The position numbers and the translations under genes were made by a program. Shown here one piece after another: positions 31,620-39,632 of a stretch of 64,000 nucleotides of DNA. Location of the stretch: assembly GCA_026645945.1 (NCBI GenBank), contig JAPKMO010000003.1:25319-89318 (forward strand), written 5' to 3'. Each line of letters begins with the position of its first letter. Positions within the stretch are counted from its first letter, which is position 1. The stretch comes from Anaerolineae bacterium (lineage in GTDB: Bacteria; Chloroflexota; Anaerolineae; Aggregatilineales; Phototrophicaceae). The notes under the pieces are model-generated. The model saw only the letters and a program-made list of their open reading frames with translations. It made no database searches and had not been told where the DNA came from.

Positions 31620-32429
31620 ATGAGTTCAGAACGTTCCATCGAGATGACCGGCGAGAACGTCGAGGAGGCAATTGCGAAAGGGCTGGCCGAACTGGGCGCT
31701 GCCCCCAGCGATGTCATCGTCGAGGTGCTGGAAGAACCCAGCCGGGGGGTCTTTGGCCTGGGTGCGAGGCCGGCGCGCGTGCGGTTGAAGACATTCCGCC
31801 CGCCCGCCCCACCGCCGGCAGCCGTTCCCGCGCTGGCGCAGCGCCCCCCCGACACCGCCGCCAAACGCGAAATCGAGATCGAACATGAAGACGACAGCGA
31901 CGCGGCTTCGCTGGTCGAAAACATGCGGGAAATCGCCGATGAGCGTCTGCTGGATGAGGATGCGCGGGTGAGCAAAGTGGTACTGTCCATTTTGCTTGAG
32001 AAGATGGATATTCCCCGCGCCGATGTCATCATCCGGCGCGCCGACACCGCCGCCGATGGCGAGGCGAACCCCTGGCTGCTGGATGTGACGGGGCCGAACC
32101 TGAGCGTTTTGATTGGCCGCCGGGGGGAAACGCTGGCGGCTTTGCAGTACATCACCCGTTTGATCGCCAGCCGGGAGCTTCAGCACCGCGCGAATATCGT
32201 GGTGGATGTGGGCGGCTACAAGATGAAACGCTCGCGGACATTACGCGATCTGGCGATCCGTATGGCCGACCAGGCTGTACAGAACAAACGGGTGATTACG
32301 TTGGAGCCGATGCCGCCTTACGAGCGTCGAATCATCCATCTGACTCTGCGTGATCGTACTGATGTGCAGACCAAGAGCATCGGCGAGGGCAGCAGCCGCA
32401 AAGTTACCATCATTCCGAAGCCGTCATGA
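31620..32429 (+). CDS. jag: Jag/KhpB RNA-binding protein (Jag-N, KH, R3H)
   Basis: LIGRRGETLAALQYITRLI KH motif, R3H region PPYERRIIHLTLRD, Jag-N start. Confidence 0.92.
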   Translation: MSSERSIEMTGENVEEAIAKGLAELGAAPSDVIVEVLEEPSRGVFGLGARPARVRLKTFRPPAPPPAAVPALAQRPPDTAAKREIEIEHEDDSDAASLVENMREIADERLLDEDARVSKVVLSILLEKMDIPRADVIIRRADTAADGEANPWLLDVTGPNLSVLIGRRGETLAALQYITRLIASRELQHRANIVVDVGGYKMKRSRTLRDLAIRMADQAVQNKRVITLEPMPPYERRIIHLTLRDRTDVQTKSIGEGSSRKVTIIPKPS

Positions 32430-33268
32430 CGCCGGATTACCTGCTGATCGGCCATGTGACGGCAGACCTGACCCCCACCGGGCGTTTGTTGGGCGGCACA
32501 GTGTCTTATGCCGCACGGGTTGTTAAAGCGTTCGGACTGCGGGCCGGCGCGCTGACCAGCGCCGCCGAAAACGAGCCGCTGCTGGAGCAGCTGCGACCGT
32601 TTGTTGATGATCTGGTCGTTCTCCCCGCTGCATCTACCAGCACCTTTGAGAACATTTATGAACCTGGCGGGCGCATCCAGTATATTCGCGGGGTGGCCGC
32701 GCCGCTTGGGTTTGAGGATATTCCCGCCGCGTGGCGCGCCGCGCCGCTGGTGCATCTTGCGCCGCTGACGGGCGAAGTAGACCCGCAGATTGCGCGGCAC
32801 TTTAAAGATGCGACCGTGATGCTCACCTTGCAGGGATGGCTGCGGCAGTGGGATGGCGCGGGGCGGGTGAACTTTAAACGCTGGTTTGACCCCGACGTGT
32901 TGAGCCATATCAACATGGTGGTGTTCAGCGAGGAGGACATCCGGGAAGCGCCGGAACTGGAAGCCGAGTTCGCCGGGGTGGTGGAACACCTGTTTGTGAC
33001 GCGCGCCGAACGCGGCGGCACGTATTACCGGCGCGGCCAGGCGATACCTTATACCACGCCGCAGGTCGAACAGATTCACCCGACCGGGGCCGGGGATATT
33101 TTTGCGGCGGCTTTGCTTTCCAGCCTGGGGTTTTTGAACCATGATATGCGCCGGGCTGCCCAGGTCGCGGCGCGGCTGGCGGCGCTTTCGGTGACGCGCG
33201 TGGGCTTGGACGGCGCGCCGTCGGTCGAGGAAGTCCGGCAGGCATTGGCCGAGGTTGAGCATGATTGA
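32426..33268 (+). CDS. PfkB-family carbohydrate kinase
   Basis: C-terminal PTGAGDIFAAALLSSL motif. Confidence 0.87.
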   Translation: MTPDYLLIGHVTADLTPTGRLLGGTVSYAARVVKAFGLRAGALTSAAENEPLLEQLRPFVDDLVVLPAASTSTFENIYEPGGRIQYIRGVAAPLGFEDIPAAWRAAPLVHLAPLTGEVDPQIARHFKDATVMLTLQGWLRQWDGAGRVNFKRWFDPDVLSHINMVVFSEEDIREAPELEAEFAGVVEHLFVTRAERGGTYYRRGQAIPYTTPQVEQIHPTGAGDIFAAALLSSLGFLNHDMRRAAQVAARLAALSVTRVGLDGAPSVEEVRQALAEVEHD

Positions 33269-34868
33269 CCGCATCCTGTACAACGGCAGTATCATCACGC
33301 TGAACGGGCGGCAGCCCCGCGTTTCGGCGCTGGCGATCAGCGGCGAGCGCATCGTGGCCTACGGCAGCGACGACGACGTGAAGCCGCTGGCGCTTTCCGG
33401 CGCGAAGCTGGAAAATCTGGACGGTCGCACCGTGATTCCCGGCCTGGTGGACGCGCATATTCACTGGCAGGGTACAGCGCGGGCCATGCACGAGGTCAAC
33501 GTCTTTGAAGTGCCTGACCGCCAGACGGCTGCCGATAGGGTTGCCGAACGCGCGCGGCGCACACCGCCGGGGACGTGGATTACCGGGCATGGCTGGTTTC
33601 AGGACATCTGGCCGGACAGGGCGTTCCCGACCGCCGCCGACCTGGATGCTGCCGCGCCCAATCATCCGGTGTATCTGCGCGCCAAAAGCGGCCACGCGGC
33701 CTGGGTCAACAGCGCCGCGCTGCGATTGTGCGGCATCACTGCCGGTACGCCCGACCCGGAAGGCGGCCACATCATGCGGGATGCGGTAGGGCAGCCCACC
33801 GGCGTACTGCTGGAAAACGCGATGCAACTGGTCGCGGGGCAAATTCCCGCGCCGACTGTCGAGCAGCTGGCAGACCAAATGCAGGCCGCGCAGGTGGCCG
33901 CGCTGGCGGCGGGGTTAACCGGCTTCCACGACTTTGACGAACCTTCCTGCCTGGCCGCGCTGCAAATTCTGCGCGAGCGGGGCAGCCTGCACCAACGCGC
34001 CGTGAAAAATATCAACCGGCAGTGGCTGGATGCGGCGCTGGACTCCGGGCTGCGCTGGGGGTTTGGCGACGACTGGCTTCGCATCGGCGGGCTGAAGATT
34101 TTCGCCGATGGCGCGCTGGGGCCGCGCACGGCCTATATGATCGAACCCTATGAAGGCGAGCCGGAAAATCGCGGCATCGCCACGATTGACCTGGAAGAAA
34201 TGGCCGAACTGGTCAGCCGCGCCAGCGCTGCCGGGCTGCCTTCGACCATTCACGCCATCGGCGACCGGGCGGTGCATGAGGTGCTGGACGTATACGAAGC
34301 GGTGCGCCGAGAAGAGGCGGCGTGGGGCGTCGGCCCGGAGCAGCGCCGCCACCGCATCGAACATGTGCAGCTTATTCACCCCGACGACGCCGACCGGCTG
34401 GCGAAACTGCGCGTGATCGCCTCCATGCAGCCGATTCATGCCACGTCGGATTATATAATGGCCGACCGCTACTGGGGCGCGCGCGGCCAGTGGAGCTACA
34501 ACGCCCGGCTGCAAATTGATAAAGGCGCGGTGATAGCCTTCGGCTCGGACTCGCCGGTAGAGGCGTTTGAGCCGCTTAAGGGCATCCATGCCGCCGTCAC
34601 GCGCCAGCGGGCGGACGGTTCGCCAGGGCCGGACGGCTGGTATCCGGCGCTGCGGCTGACGGTGGACGAGGCGCTGCGCGGGTATACGCTTGGCCCGGCC
34701 TATGCTGCCGGCCTGGAAGACCGCCTCGGCCAGTTGGCGCCCGGTTTTCTGGCCGATCTGGTGGTGCTTGACCGTGATTTGTACACCGTTCCGCCGCCCG
34801 AAATCCTCGCCGTTCGCGTCCTGGGGACGATGGTTGGCGGCGCGTGGCGGTTTGGCGGCGTCGAGTAA
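33255..34868 (+). CDS. YtcJ-like amidohydrolase (amidohydrolase 3 family)
   Basis: VIPGLVDAHIHWQG; IHAIGDRAVHEVLDVYE; FGSDSPVE. Confidence 0.9.
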   Translation: MSMIDRILYNGSIITLNGRQPRVSALAISGERIVAYGSDDDVKPLALSGAKLENLDGRTVIPGLVDAHIHWQGTARAMHEVNVFEVPDRQTAADRVAERARRTPPGTWITGHGWFQDIWPDRAFPTAADLDAAAPNHPVYLRAKSGHAAWVNSAALRLCGITAGTPDPEGGHIMRDAVGQPTGVLLENAMQLVAGQIPAPTVEQLADQMQAAQVAALAAGLTGFHDFDEPSCLAALQILRERGSLHQRAVKNINRQWLDAALDSGLRWGFGDDWLRIGGLKIFADGALGPRTAYMIEPYEGEPENRGIATIDLEEMAELVSRASAAGLPSTIHAIGDRAVHEVLDVYEAVRREEAAWGVGPEQRRHRIEHVQLIHPDDADRLAKLRVIASMQPIHATSDYIMADRYWGARGQWSYNARLQIDKGAVIAFGSDSPVEAFEPLKGIHAAVTRQRADGSPGPDGWYPALRLTVDEALRGYTLGPAYAAGLEDRLGQLAPGFLADLVVLDRDLYTVPPPEILAVRVLGTMVGGAWRFGGVE

Positions 34869-34874
34869 GCTGCC

Positions 34875-35519
34875 CTACCGCACCACCAGCGGGGCATTGG
34901 CGAACACCGTATCAAACTGCACGCTGTAAATGACCACGCTTTGATAAGCCTCCAGATCAACTTCGGCGGGTATATTGTAGTTCTGGCTGCCGACGTTGCC
35001 CTGTAACAGACCCAGATCAATATAATCGCTGCCGACCTCCGCACCAGTTTTGGGGTTAGCGCGCCGGGACAGAACGGCGTGCAGATCGGGGCCGTTGGTC
35101 ACGTTGAACTCATCCAGGCGCAGGATACGCCGGTTGTCGGGAAGCTGGTAGATGATAAACGTCCCGCTCACCTGGCGCAGCGTGTCCACCGCCGCGAACG
35201 TGCCGCGCGCCAGCACGACTTCGGTCGCCATTTCCGGCATGGCCTGTTGGGCTTCGGGAACCACGCGGTCAGGGCCGAAGCGCGCGCGCAGCATTTGTTC
35301 CGCCATCGTGGGGTCGGCTTCGGCCATCGCCCGGTAAGCGGCCTGCTGGTCTGCCGGAAGCTGGCGCAGGGCGGGCAGCAGGTCGGCGGGCAGCCCTGGA
35401 ATATTTTCCTCAACTGCTTCCCGGATCAAAAGCGGCTGCCACAGCGGAAAAGCATAAATGGCGATAACGATCAAACCGCCGATGCCGATGACCAGCAGGC
35501 GGAGGCGATTGCTCATAAT
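34875..35519 (-). CDS. DM13-domain membrane-anchored protein
   Basis: GTFIIYQLPDNRRILRLDEFNVTNGPDLHAVLS...LGLLQGNVGSQNYNIP. Confidence 0.8.
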   Translation of the reverse strand: MMSNRLRLLVIGIGGLIVIAIYAFPLWQPLLIREAVEENIPGLPADLLPALRQLPADQQAAYRAMAEADPTMAEQMLRARFGPDRVVPEAQQAMPEMATEVVLARGTFAAVDTLRQVSGTFIIYQLPDNRRILRLDEFNVTNGPDLHAVLSRRANPKTGAEVGSDYIDLGLLQGNVGSQNYNIPAEVDLEAYQSVVIYSVQFDTVFANAPLVVR

Positions 35520-35637
35520 GCAAACCTCATGCAAACCTCGTGGGTGATGAGTCCATTGTTAGACGGGTTTCAAAGGTCTGTTATAATCCATTTCCGCGAT
35601 TTAATATACCCCCTGACGGCCTAAACATAAACAAGGA

Positions 35638-36156
35638 GTGATGCTAAGTATGCGTGCCGGTATGCGGATTATGGAAGTGGAATACCCGGTTCAGGGCGAG
35701 ATGCTGGCGATTGGCAGCACTGCGCCGGATTTTGCGCTGACGGCCAACGACTGGACAATCAAAACGCTGGCGGACTACGCCGGCAAGGTGAAAATCATCA
35801 GTGTTGTGCCGTCGCTAGATACGCGCGTGTGTTCGGCGCAGACGCACCGCTTCAACAAGGAAGCCAGCGACCTGGGTGAGTCGGTGGTAATTTTGACGGT
35901 GAGCGCTGATCTGCCTTATGCGCAGCGGCGCTGGTGCGGCGCGGAAGGCGTTGAGCGGGTGGTGACACTTTCTGACCACAAAACGATGGCCTTTTCCGAT
36001 GCTTATGGCGTTCACGTCAGCGATTTACGCATCTGCCAGCGCGCCTGTTTTGTGGTGGATCAAAACAACATCGTGCGGCACGCTGAATACATCCCGGTGA
36101 TCGGGAACGAAATCAACTTTGAAGCGGCGCTGGCGAAGGCGCGCGAACTGGTATAA
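35638..36156 (+). CDS. tpx: thiol peroxidase (peroxiredoxin)
   Basis: PSLDTRVCSAQTHRFNKEA peroxidatic Cys motif. Confidence 0.88.
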   Translation: MMLSMRAGMRIMEVEYPVQGEMLAIGSTAPDFALTANDWTIKTLADYAGKVKIISVVPSLDTRVCSAQTHRFNKEASDLGESVVILTVSADLPYAQRRWCGAEGVERVVTLSDHKTMAFSDAYGVHVSDLRICQRACFVVDQNNIVRHAEYIPVIGNEINFEAALAKARELV

Positions 36157-36213
36157 AGCCTTGAACCGCAAGGGCGCAAAAAACGCCGGGATTAATTTTT
36201 AGGAGAGGACAAC

Positions 36214-37317
36214 ATGACGGATATTCGTCTGGAGCGGCTGGCGAATGTGCTGGTGGATTACTGCTGCGCGGTCAAGCCGGGCATGTGGGTGGGTATCCTG
36301 GGGGATGTGGTGACGCTGCCTGCGCTGCGCGCCGTTTACCGCGAGGTGCTGCGCTACGGCGGTTATCCGACCCTGTTCATCAGCGATGAGTGGATGACGC
36401 GCACGTTTTTGCGCGAGGCCAACGACGAGCAGATCGCCTGGCTCGACCCTTCGCAGACCCTTTATTACGAAAAGGCCGATATTTATATCCGCATCGGCTC
36501 CAGTAACAATACGCGGGCGATGACCAACATCAGCCCTCAACGAGTGCAGCAGGTAGCGGCGGCGCGCCGTTACTGGCTGGATACGCGCCTGGCGCGGGCC
36601 GCCGAAGGCACGTTCGAGTGGGTCGGCACGTGGTATCCCACCGAGGCCAGCGCCCAGGAAGCCAATATGAGCCTGGAGGAATACGAGGATTTCGTCTACG
36701 GCACGATGTTCTGTGACCACGACGACCCGGCGGGCGAGTGGCGCAAGCTGTCCGCCATGCAGCAGCACAAGGTGGACTGGCTGAAGGGCAAAAAACAGGT
36801 TCGGCTGCGCGGGCCGCATATTGATTTGGAGCTTTCAATTGATGGGCGCACGTTTGTCAACAGTGACGGCCACAAAAATATGCCCAGCGGCGAAATTTTC
36901 ACCGGGCCGGTGGAAGATTCGGTCAACGGTTGGGTGCGGTTTGATTATCCGAGCATCGTTTCCGGGCGGGCGGTGTCCGGCATCGAACTGAAATTCGAGA
37001 ACGGGAAAGTGGTGCAGGCGAAGGCCGAGGCCAACGACGACCTGCTGCAAGCGCAGTTGAATACCGACGCCGGCGCGCGCTACCTGGGCGAGTTCGCCAT
37101 CGGCACGAACTTCGGCATCAACCGCTTTACCGGCAATATCCTGTTCGATGAAAAAATCGGCGGCACGATTCACATGGCGGTCGGCAAGGGCTACCCGGAA
37201 ACCGGCAGCAAAAACGACAGCGCCGTCCACTGGGACATGATCTGCGACATGCGGAACGACAGCACCATCCACGTAGACGGTGAATTGTTTTACCAGAACG
37301 GCGCGTTCGTGGTGTAG
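36214..37317 (+). CDS. M29-family aminopeptidase
   Basis: GEIFTGPVEDSVNGWVRFDYPSIVSGRAVSGIELKFENGKVV; LGEFAIGTNFGI. Confidence 0.9.
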   Translation: MTDIRLERLANVLVDYCCAVKPGMWVGILGDVVTLPALRAVYREVLRYGGYPTLFISDEWMTRTFLREANDEQIAWLDPSQTLYYEKADIYIRIGSSNNTRAMTNISPQRVQQVAAARRYWLDTRLARAAEGTFEWVGTWYPTEASAQEANMSLEEYEDFVYGTMFCDHDDPAGEWRKLSAMQQHKVDWLKGKKQVRLRGPHIDLELSIDGRTFVNSDGHKNMPSGEIFTGPVEDSVNGWVRFDYPSIVSGRAVSGIELKFENGKVVQAKAEANDDLLQAQLNTDAGARYLGEFAIGTNFGINRFTGNILFDEKIGGTIHMAVGKGYPETGSKNDSAVHWDMICDMRNDSTIHVDGELFYQNGAFVV

Positions 37318-37320
37318 GAG

Positions 37321-37405
37321 AAAAGCGTAACACAGCGACTCAAAGGCGCAGAGACACAGAGAAAGCCAAATGCAAAGGCGCGAAGGGGCAAAGACGCAGA
37401 GGGTA
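37321..37405. repeat. degenerate purine-biased short repeats (AAAGGCGCAGAGACACAGAG... type)
   Basis: AAAGGCGCAGAGACACAGAG ... AAAGGCGCGAAGGGGCAAAGACGCAGAG read directly. Confidence 0.6.
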
Positions 37406-37503
37406 GGGCAAGGTATCGCCTCGCCCGCTGCCCAGACGCCGCTAAGAGGCGAGACGTGGTATACTGGCGGGCAGCGCCTAACCGACTCTTACGGAAGTGA
37501 ATC

Positions 37504-38781
37504 ATGCGGCTGTTCATCAGTTATGCCCACGCTGACACGGGGCAGGTGAAGCAGATTGTAGACATCCTGCGCGTTGGGGGGCATGACCCCTGGTTTGACC
37601 ACAAGCTGCTGCCGGGGCAGGATTGGCAGGCCGAACTGCTGCGGGCGATCACCGTTTGCGATGCGTTTTTGTACGCTCTGACGCCGGAGTCGGTCGCTTC
37701 AGAGTGGTGCCAGTGGGAATTTGCCCAGGCGGTGCAGATGGGCAAGCCGGTCATCCCGGTGTTGATGCAGGCTAAAACCTCGCTGCCGGAAGCCATCAGC
37801 CGCTACCAGTACGCCGACTTCACCGACGGCCCGACGCCGCGCGGCGTGGCCCGGCTGCTGGGCGGTCTGCGCCTGGTGACGGTGGTTGTGCCGCGCCAGG
37901 ATGCGCCGCCCTCGCCGCTCAACCCGCAGGGGACGCCCGCGCAGGCAGTTCAACCTTCAGCCCCGGAAACCAGGGCGGGTTTGAAACCCGCCCCTGCGGC
38001 ATCCCCGTTGGTGCCGCCTGACCTGTCGGCCATCCTGCCGCCGCCGTTTGAATGGTGCGAAATCCCGGCGGGCTGGGTGACGCTGGAGGACGCCAGCGAG
38101 TATGGTAGCACGAAAGGCGGCAAGTTCCACGTCAGACGCTTCTGGATGGCGAAATACCCGCTCACCAACGCCCAGTACCGCGTTTTTGAAAACGATGAGG
38201 ACGGCTACCTGAACCCGGCCTGGTGGGATTATTCGGAGGCCGCGAAAACCTGGCGCGAAGAAAACCCCGCCCCGGCGGATACGGCTTTCCCCGGTGACGA
38301 TCTGCCCCGTACCAACGTGTGCTGGTACGAGGCGGCGGCCTTCTGCCGGTGGTTAACGGCGCGGGCTGTAGGGGCGCAAGGCCTTGCGCCCGCACAAATC
38401 ACCCTGCCCACCGAACAGCAGTGGCAGCGGGCGGCGCAGGGCGAGGATGGCCGGGTTTATCCCTGGGGGAACAACTTCGACAGGAAGCTGTGCAATACGG
38501 ATGAGAGCGGCATCAAAAAAACCACGCCGGTCACAAAGTATCCGGACGGCGCGTCGCCGTATGGGGTGCTGGAGTTGGCCGGCAACGTGTGGGAATGGTG
38601 CCTGACTGAATGGGGGACAGACGGGACCGGCCTGGAAGGTGATGCGCCCCGGGTGTTGCGCGGGGGTTCGTGGTTCACTTATCAGTACGATGCCCGTGCC
38701 GCCTACCGTAGCAGGTACTACCCGACCGATCGTAGCGGCAACTTCGGTTTTCGGGTGGTGTTGGGGGGCGTCCCTTCTTAA
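37504..38781 (+). CDS. TIR domain + formylglycine-generating-enzyme (SUMF1)-like fusion
   Basis: N-term MRLFISYAHADTGQVKQIVDILRVGGHDPWFDHKLLPGQDW...SEWCQWEFAQA; C-term ITLPTEQQWQRAAQ...YGVLELAGNVWEWCLTEW...RVLRGGSWF...NFGFRVV. Confidence 0.9.
   Translation: MRLFISYAHADTGQVKQIVDILRVGGHDPWFDHKLLPGQDWQAELLRAITVCDAFLYALTPESVASEWCQWEFAQAVQMGKPVIPVLMQAKTSLPEAISRYQYADFTDGPTPRGVARLLGGLRLVTVVVPRQDAPPSPLNPQGTPAQAVQPSAPETRAGLKPAPAASPLVPPDLSAILPPPFEWCEIPAGWVTLEDASEYGSTKGGKFHVRRFWMAKYPLTNAQYRVFENDEDGYLNPAWWDYSEAAKTWREENPAPADTAFPGDDLPRTNVCWYEAAAFCRWLTARAVGAQGLAPAQITLPTEQQWQRAAQGEDGRVYPWGNNFDRKLCNTDESGIKKTTPVTKYPDGASPYGVLELAGNVWEWCLTEWGTDGTGLEGDAPRVLRGGSWFTYQYDARAAYRSRYYPTDRSGNFGFRVVLGGVPS
37971..37996. 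repeat. palindromic element inside CDS: CAGGGCGGGTTTGAAACCCGCCCCTG
   Basis: inverted repeat translated as RAGLKPAP within the TIR-FGE linker. Confidence 0.8.
38372..38391. repeat. palindromic element inside CDS: GGGCGCAAGGCCTTGCGCCC
   Basis: perfect 20 nt palindrome, preceded by GTAG, translated as GAQGLAPA within the FGE domain. Confidence 0.8.
38665..38760 (+). other. candidate DGR variable region (VR) of the FGE domain
   Basis: GGSWFTYQYDARAAYRSRYYPTDRSGNFGFRVV; mostly NNY codons at positions that are Asn in DGR template-type sequences. Confidence 0.5.
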
Positions 38782-38844
38782 TTGTTTTTGTACTCTGTTG
38801 AATCTAGCCTCTGGTACTCTGGCTGTCTGGAATCTGTCGTGAAT

Positions 38845-38861
38845 CTCGCGCGGAGCGCGAG
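38845..38861. other. GC-rich hairpin CTCGCGC-gga-GCGCGAG downstream of candidate VR
   Basis: perfect 7 bp inverted repeat with 3 nt loop. Confidence 0.65.
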
Positions 38862-38911
38862 TCGCGCAAAAAACCGGCGGGGCGATTCGTATAGTCAAGC
38901 GCGCGGGGATA

Positions 38912-38975
38912 GACAGCGGGCTTAAGCCCGCTGTCCAGTCAGGATCAGGCACAGTCGGATGGCTTTATCCATCAG
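38912..38975. repeat. dispersed palindromic repeat copy (GACAGCGGGCTTAAGCCCGCTGTC plus flank)
   Basis: perfect 24 nt palindrome; the reverse-complemented flank matches 57168-57210. Confidence 0.75.
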
Positions 38976-39077
38976 TCCGCGCTGAAGCCGGCGCGGGCGT
39001 CTGTTCAAAATTCCCCCAAAATGGAACTTTTCCCCTTTATCCGGCAACCAATCCTGTAGAGAGTCGAAGGAGGTTGG

Positions 39078-39632
39078 ATGGCCGAACATGACCCGGATGG
39101 CGGGCTGGTGGCGGCGATGGCGCGCGGCGAAACCTGGGCGCTGGACGACCTGTATGCCCGGCATGGCCGGCGGCTGCTGGCGTATCTGGCCGGGCTGCTG
39201 GACGACCGGCAGCTTGCCGAGGAAGTGCTGCAAGATGTGATGCTGGCGGCCTGGCGCGGCGCGGCGGGTTTTCGCGGCGAAAGCCGGGTGACGACCTGGC
39301 TGCTGGCGATTGCTCGGCGGCAGGCGTTGGGCGCGCTGCGGCGGCGTGCGGCGGCGGTCGTGCCGCTGGACGAGGACGCGCCGAAGGACGACAGCGGCGT
39401 GTTCAAACGGATCGAGCGGCAGGCTTCGCAGGATGCGGTGCGCGCGGCGCTGGAGTATCTGCCCGCCGACCAGCGCGAAACGCTGGAGCTGATCTTTTAC
39501 CACGAGCTGAGCGGGGCGGAAGCCGCTGGCGTGCTGGGCGTGCCGGAAGGCACGGTCAAGAGCCGCCTCAACCGCGCCAAAACCACGCTGCGCCGCTTGC
39601 TGCGTTTGAAGGAGGTGGGCCATGAATCGTAA
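39078..39632 (+). CDS. ECF-type RNA polymerase sigma factor
   Basis: sigma-70 region 2 (YARHGRRLLAYLAGLLDDRQLAEEVLQDVMLAAWR) and region 4 (LSGAEAAGVLGVPEGTVKSRLNRAKTTLRRLL). Confidence 0.92.
   Translation: MAEHDPDGGLVAAMARGETWALDDLYARHGRRLLAYLAGLLDDRQLAEEVLQDVMLAAWRGAAGFRGESRVTTWLLAIARRQALGALRRRAAAVVPLDEDAPKDDSGVFKRIERQASQDAVRAALEYLPADQRETLELIFYHELSGAEAAGVLGVPEGTVKSRLNRAKTTLRRLLRLKEVGHES

Noticed and set aside
30692-32155. 487-aa minus-strand ORF antisense to yidC/jag
   Set aside because: Shadow ORF; low-complexity Ser/Arg-rich translation
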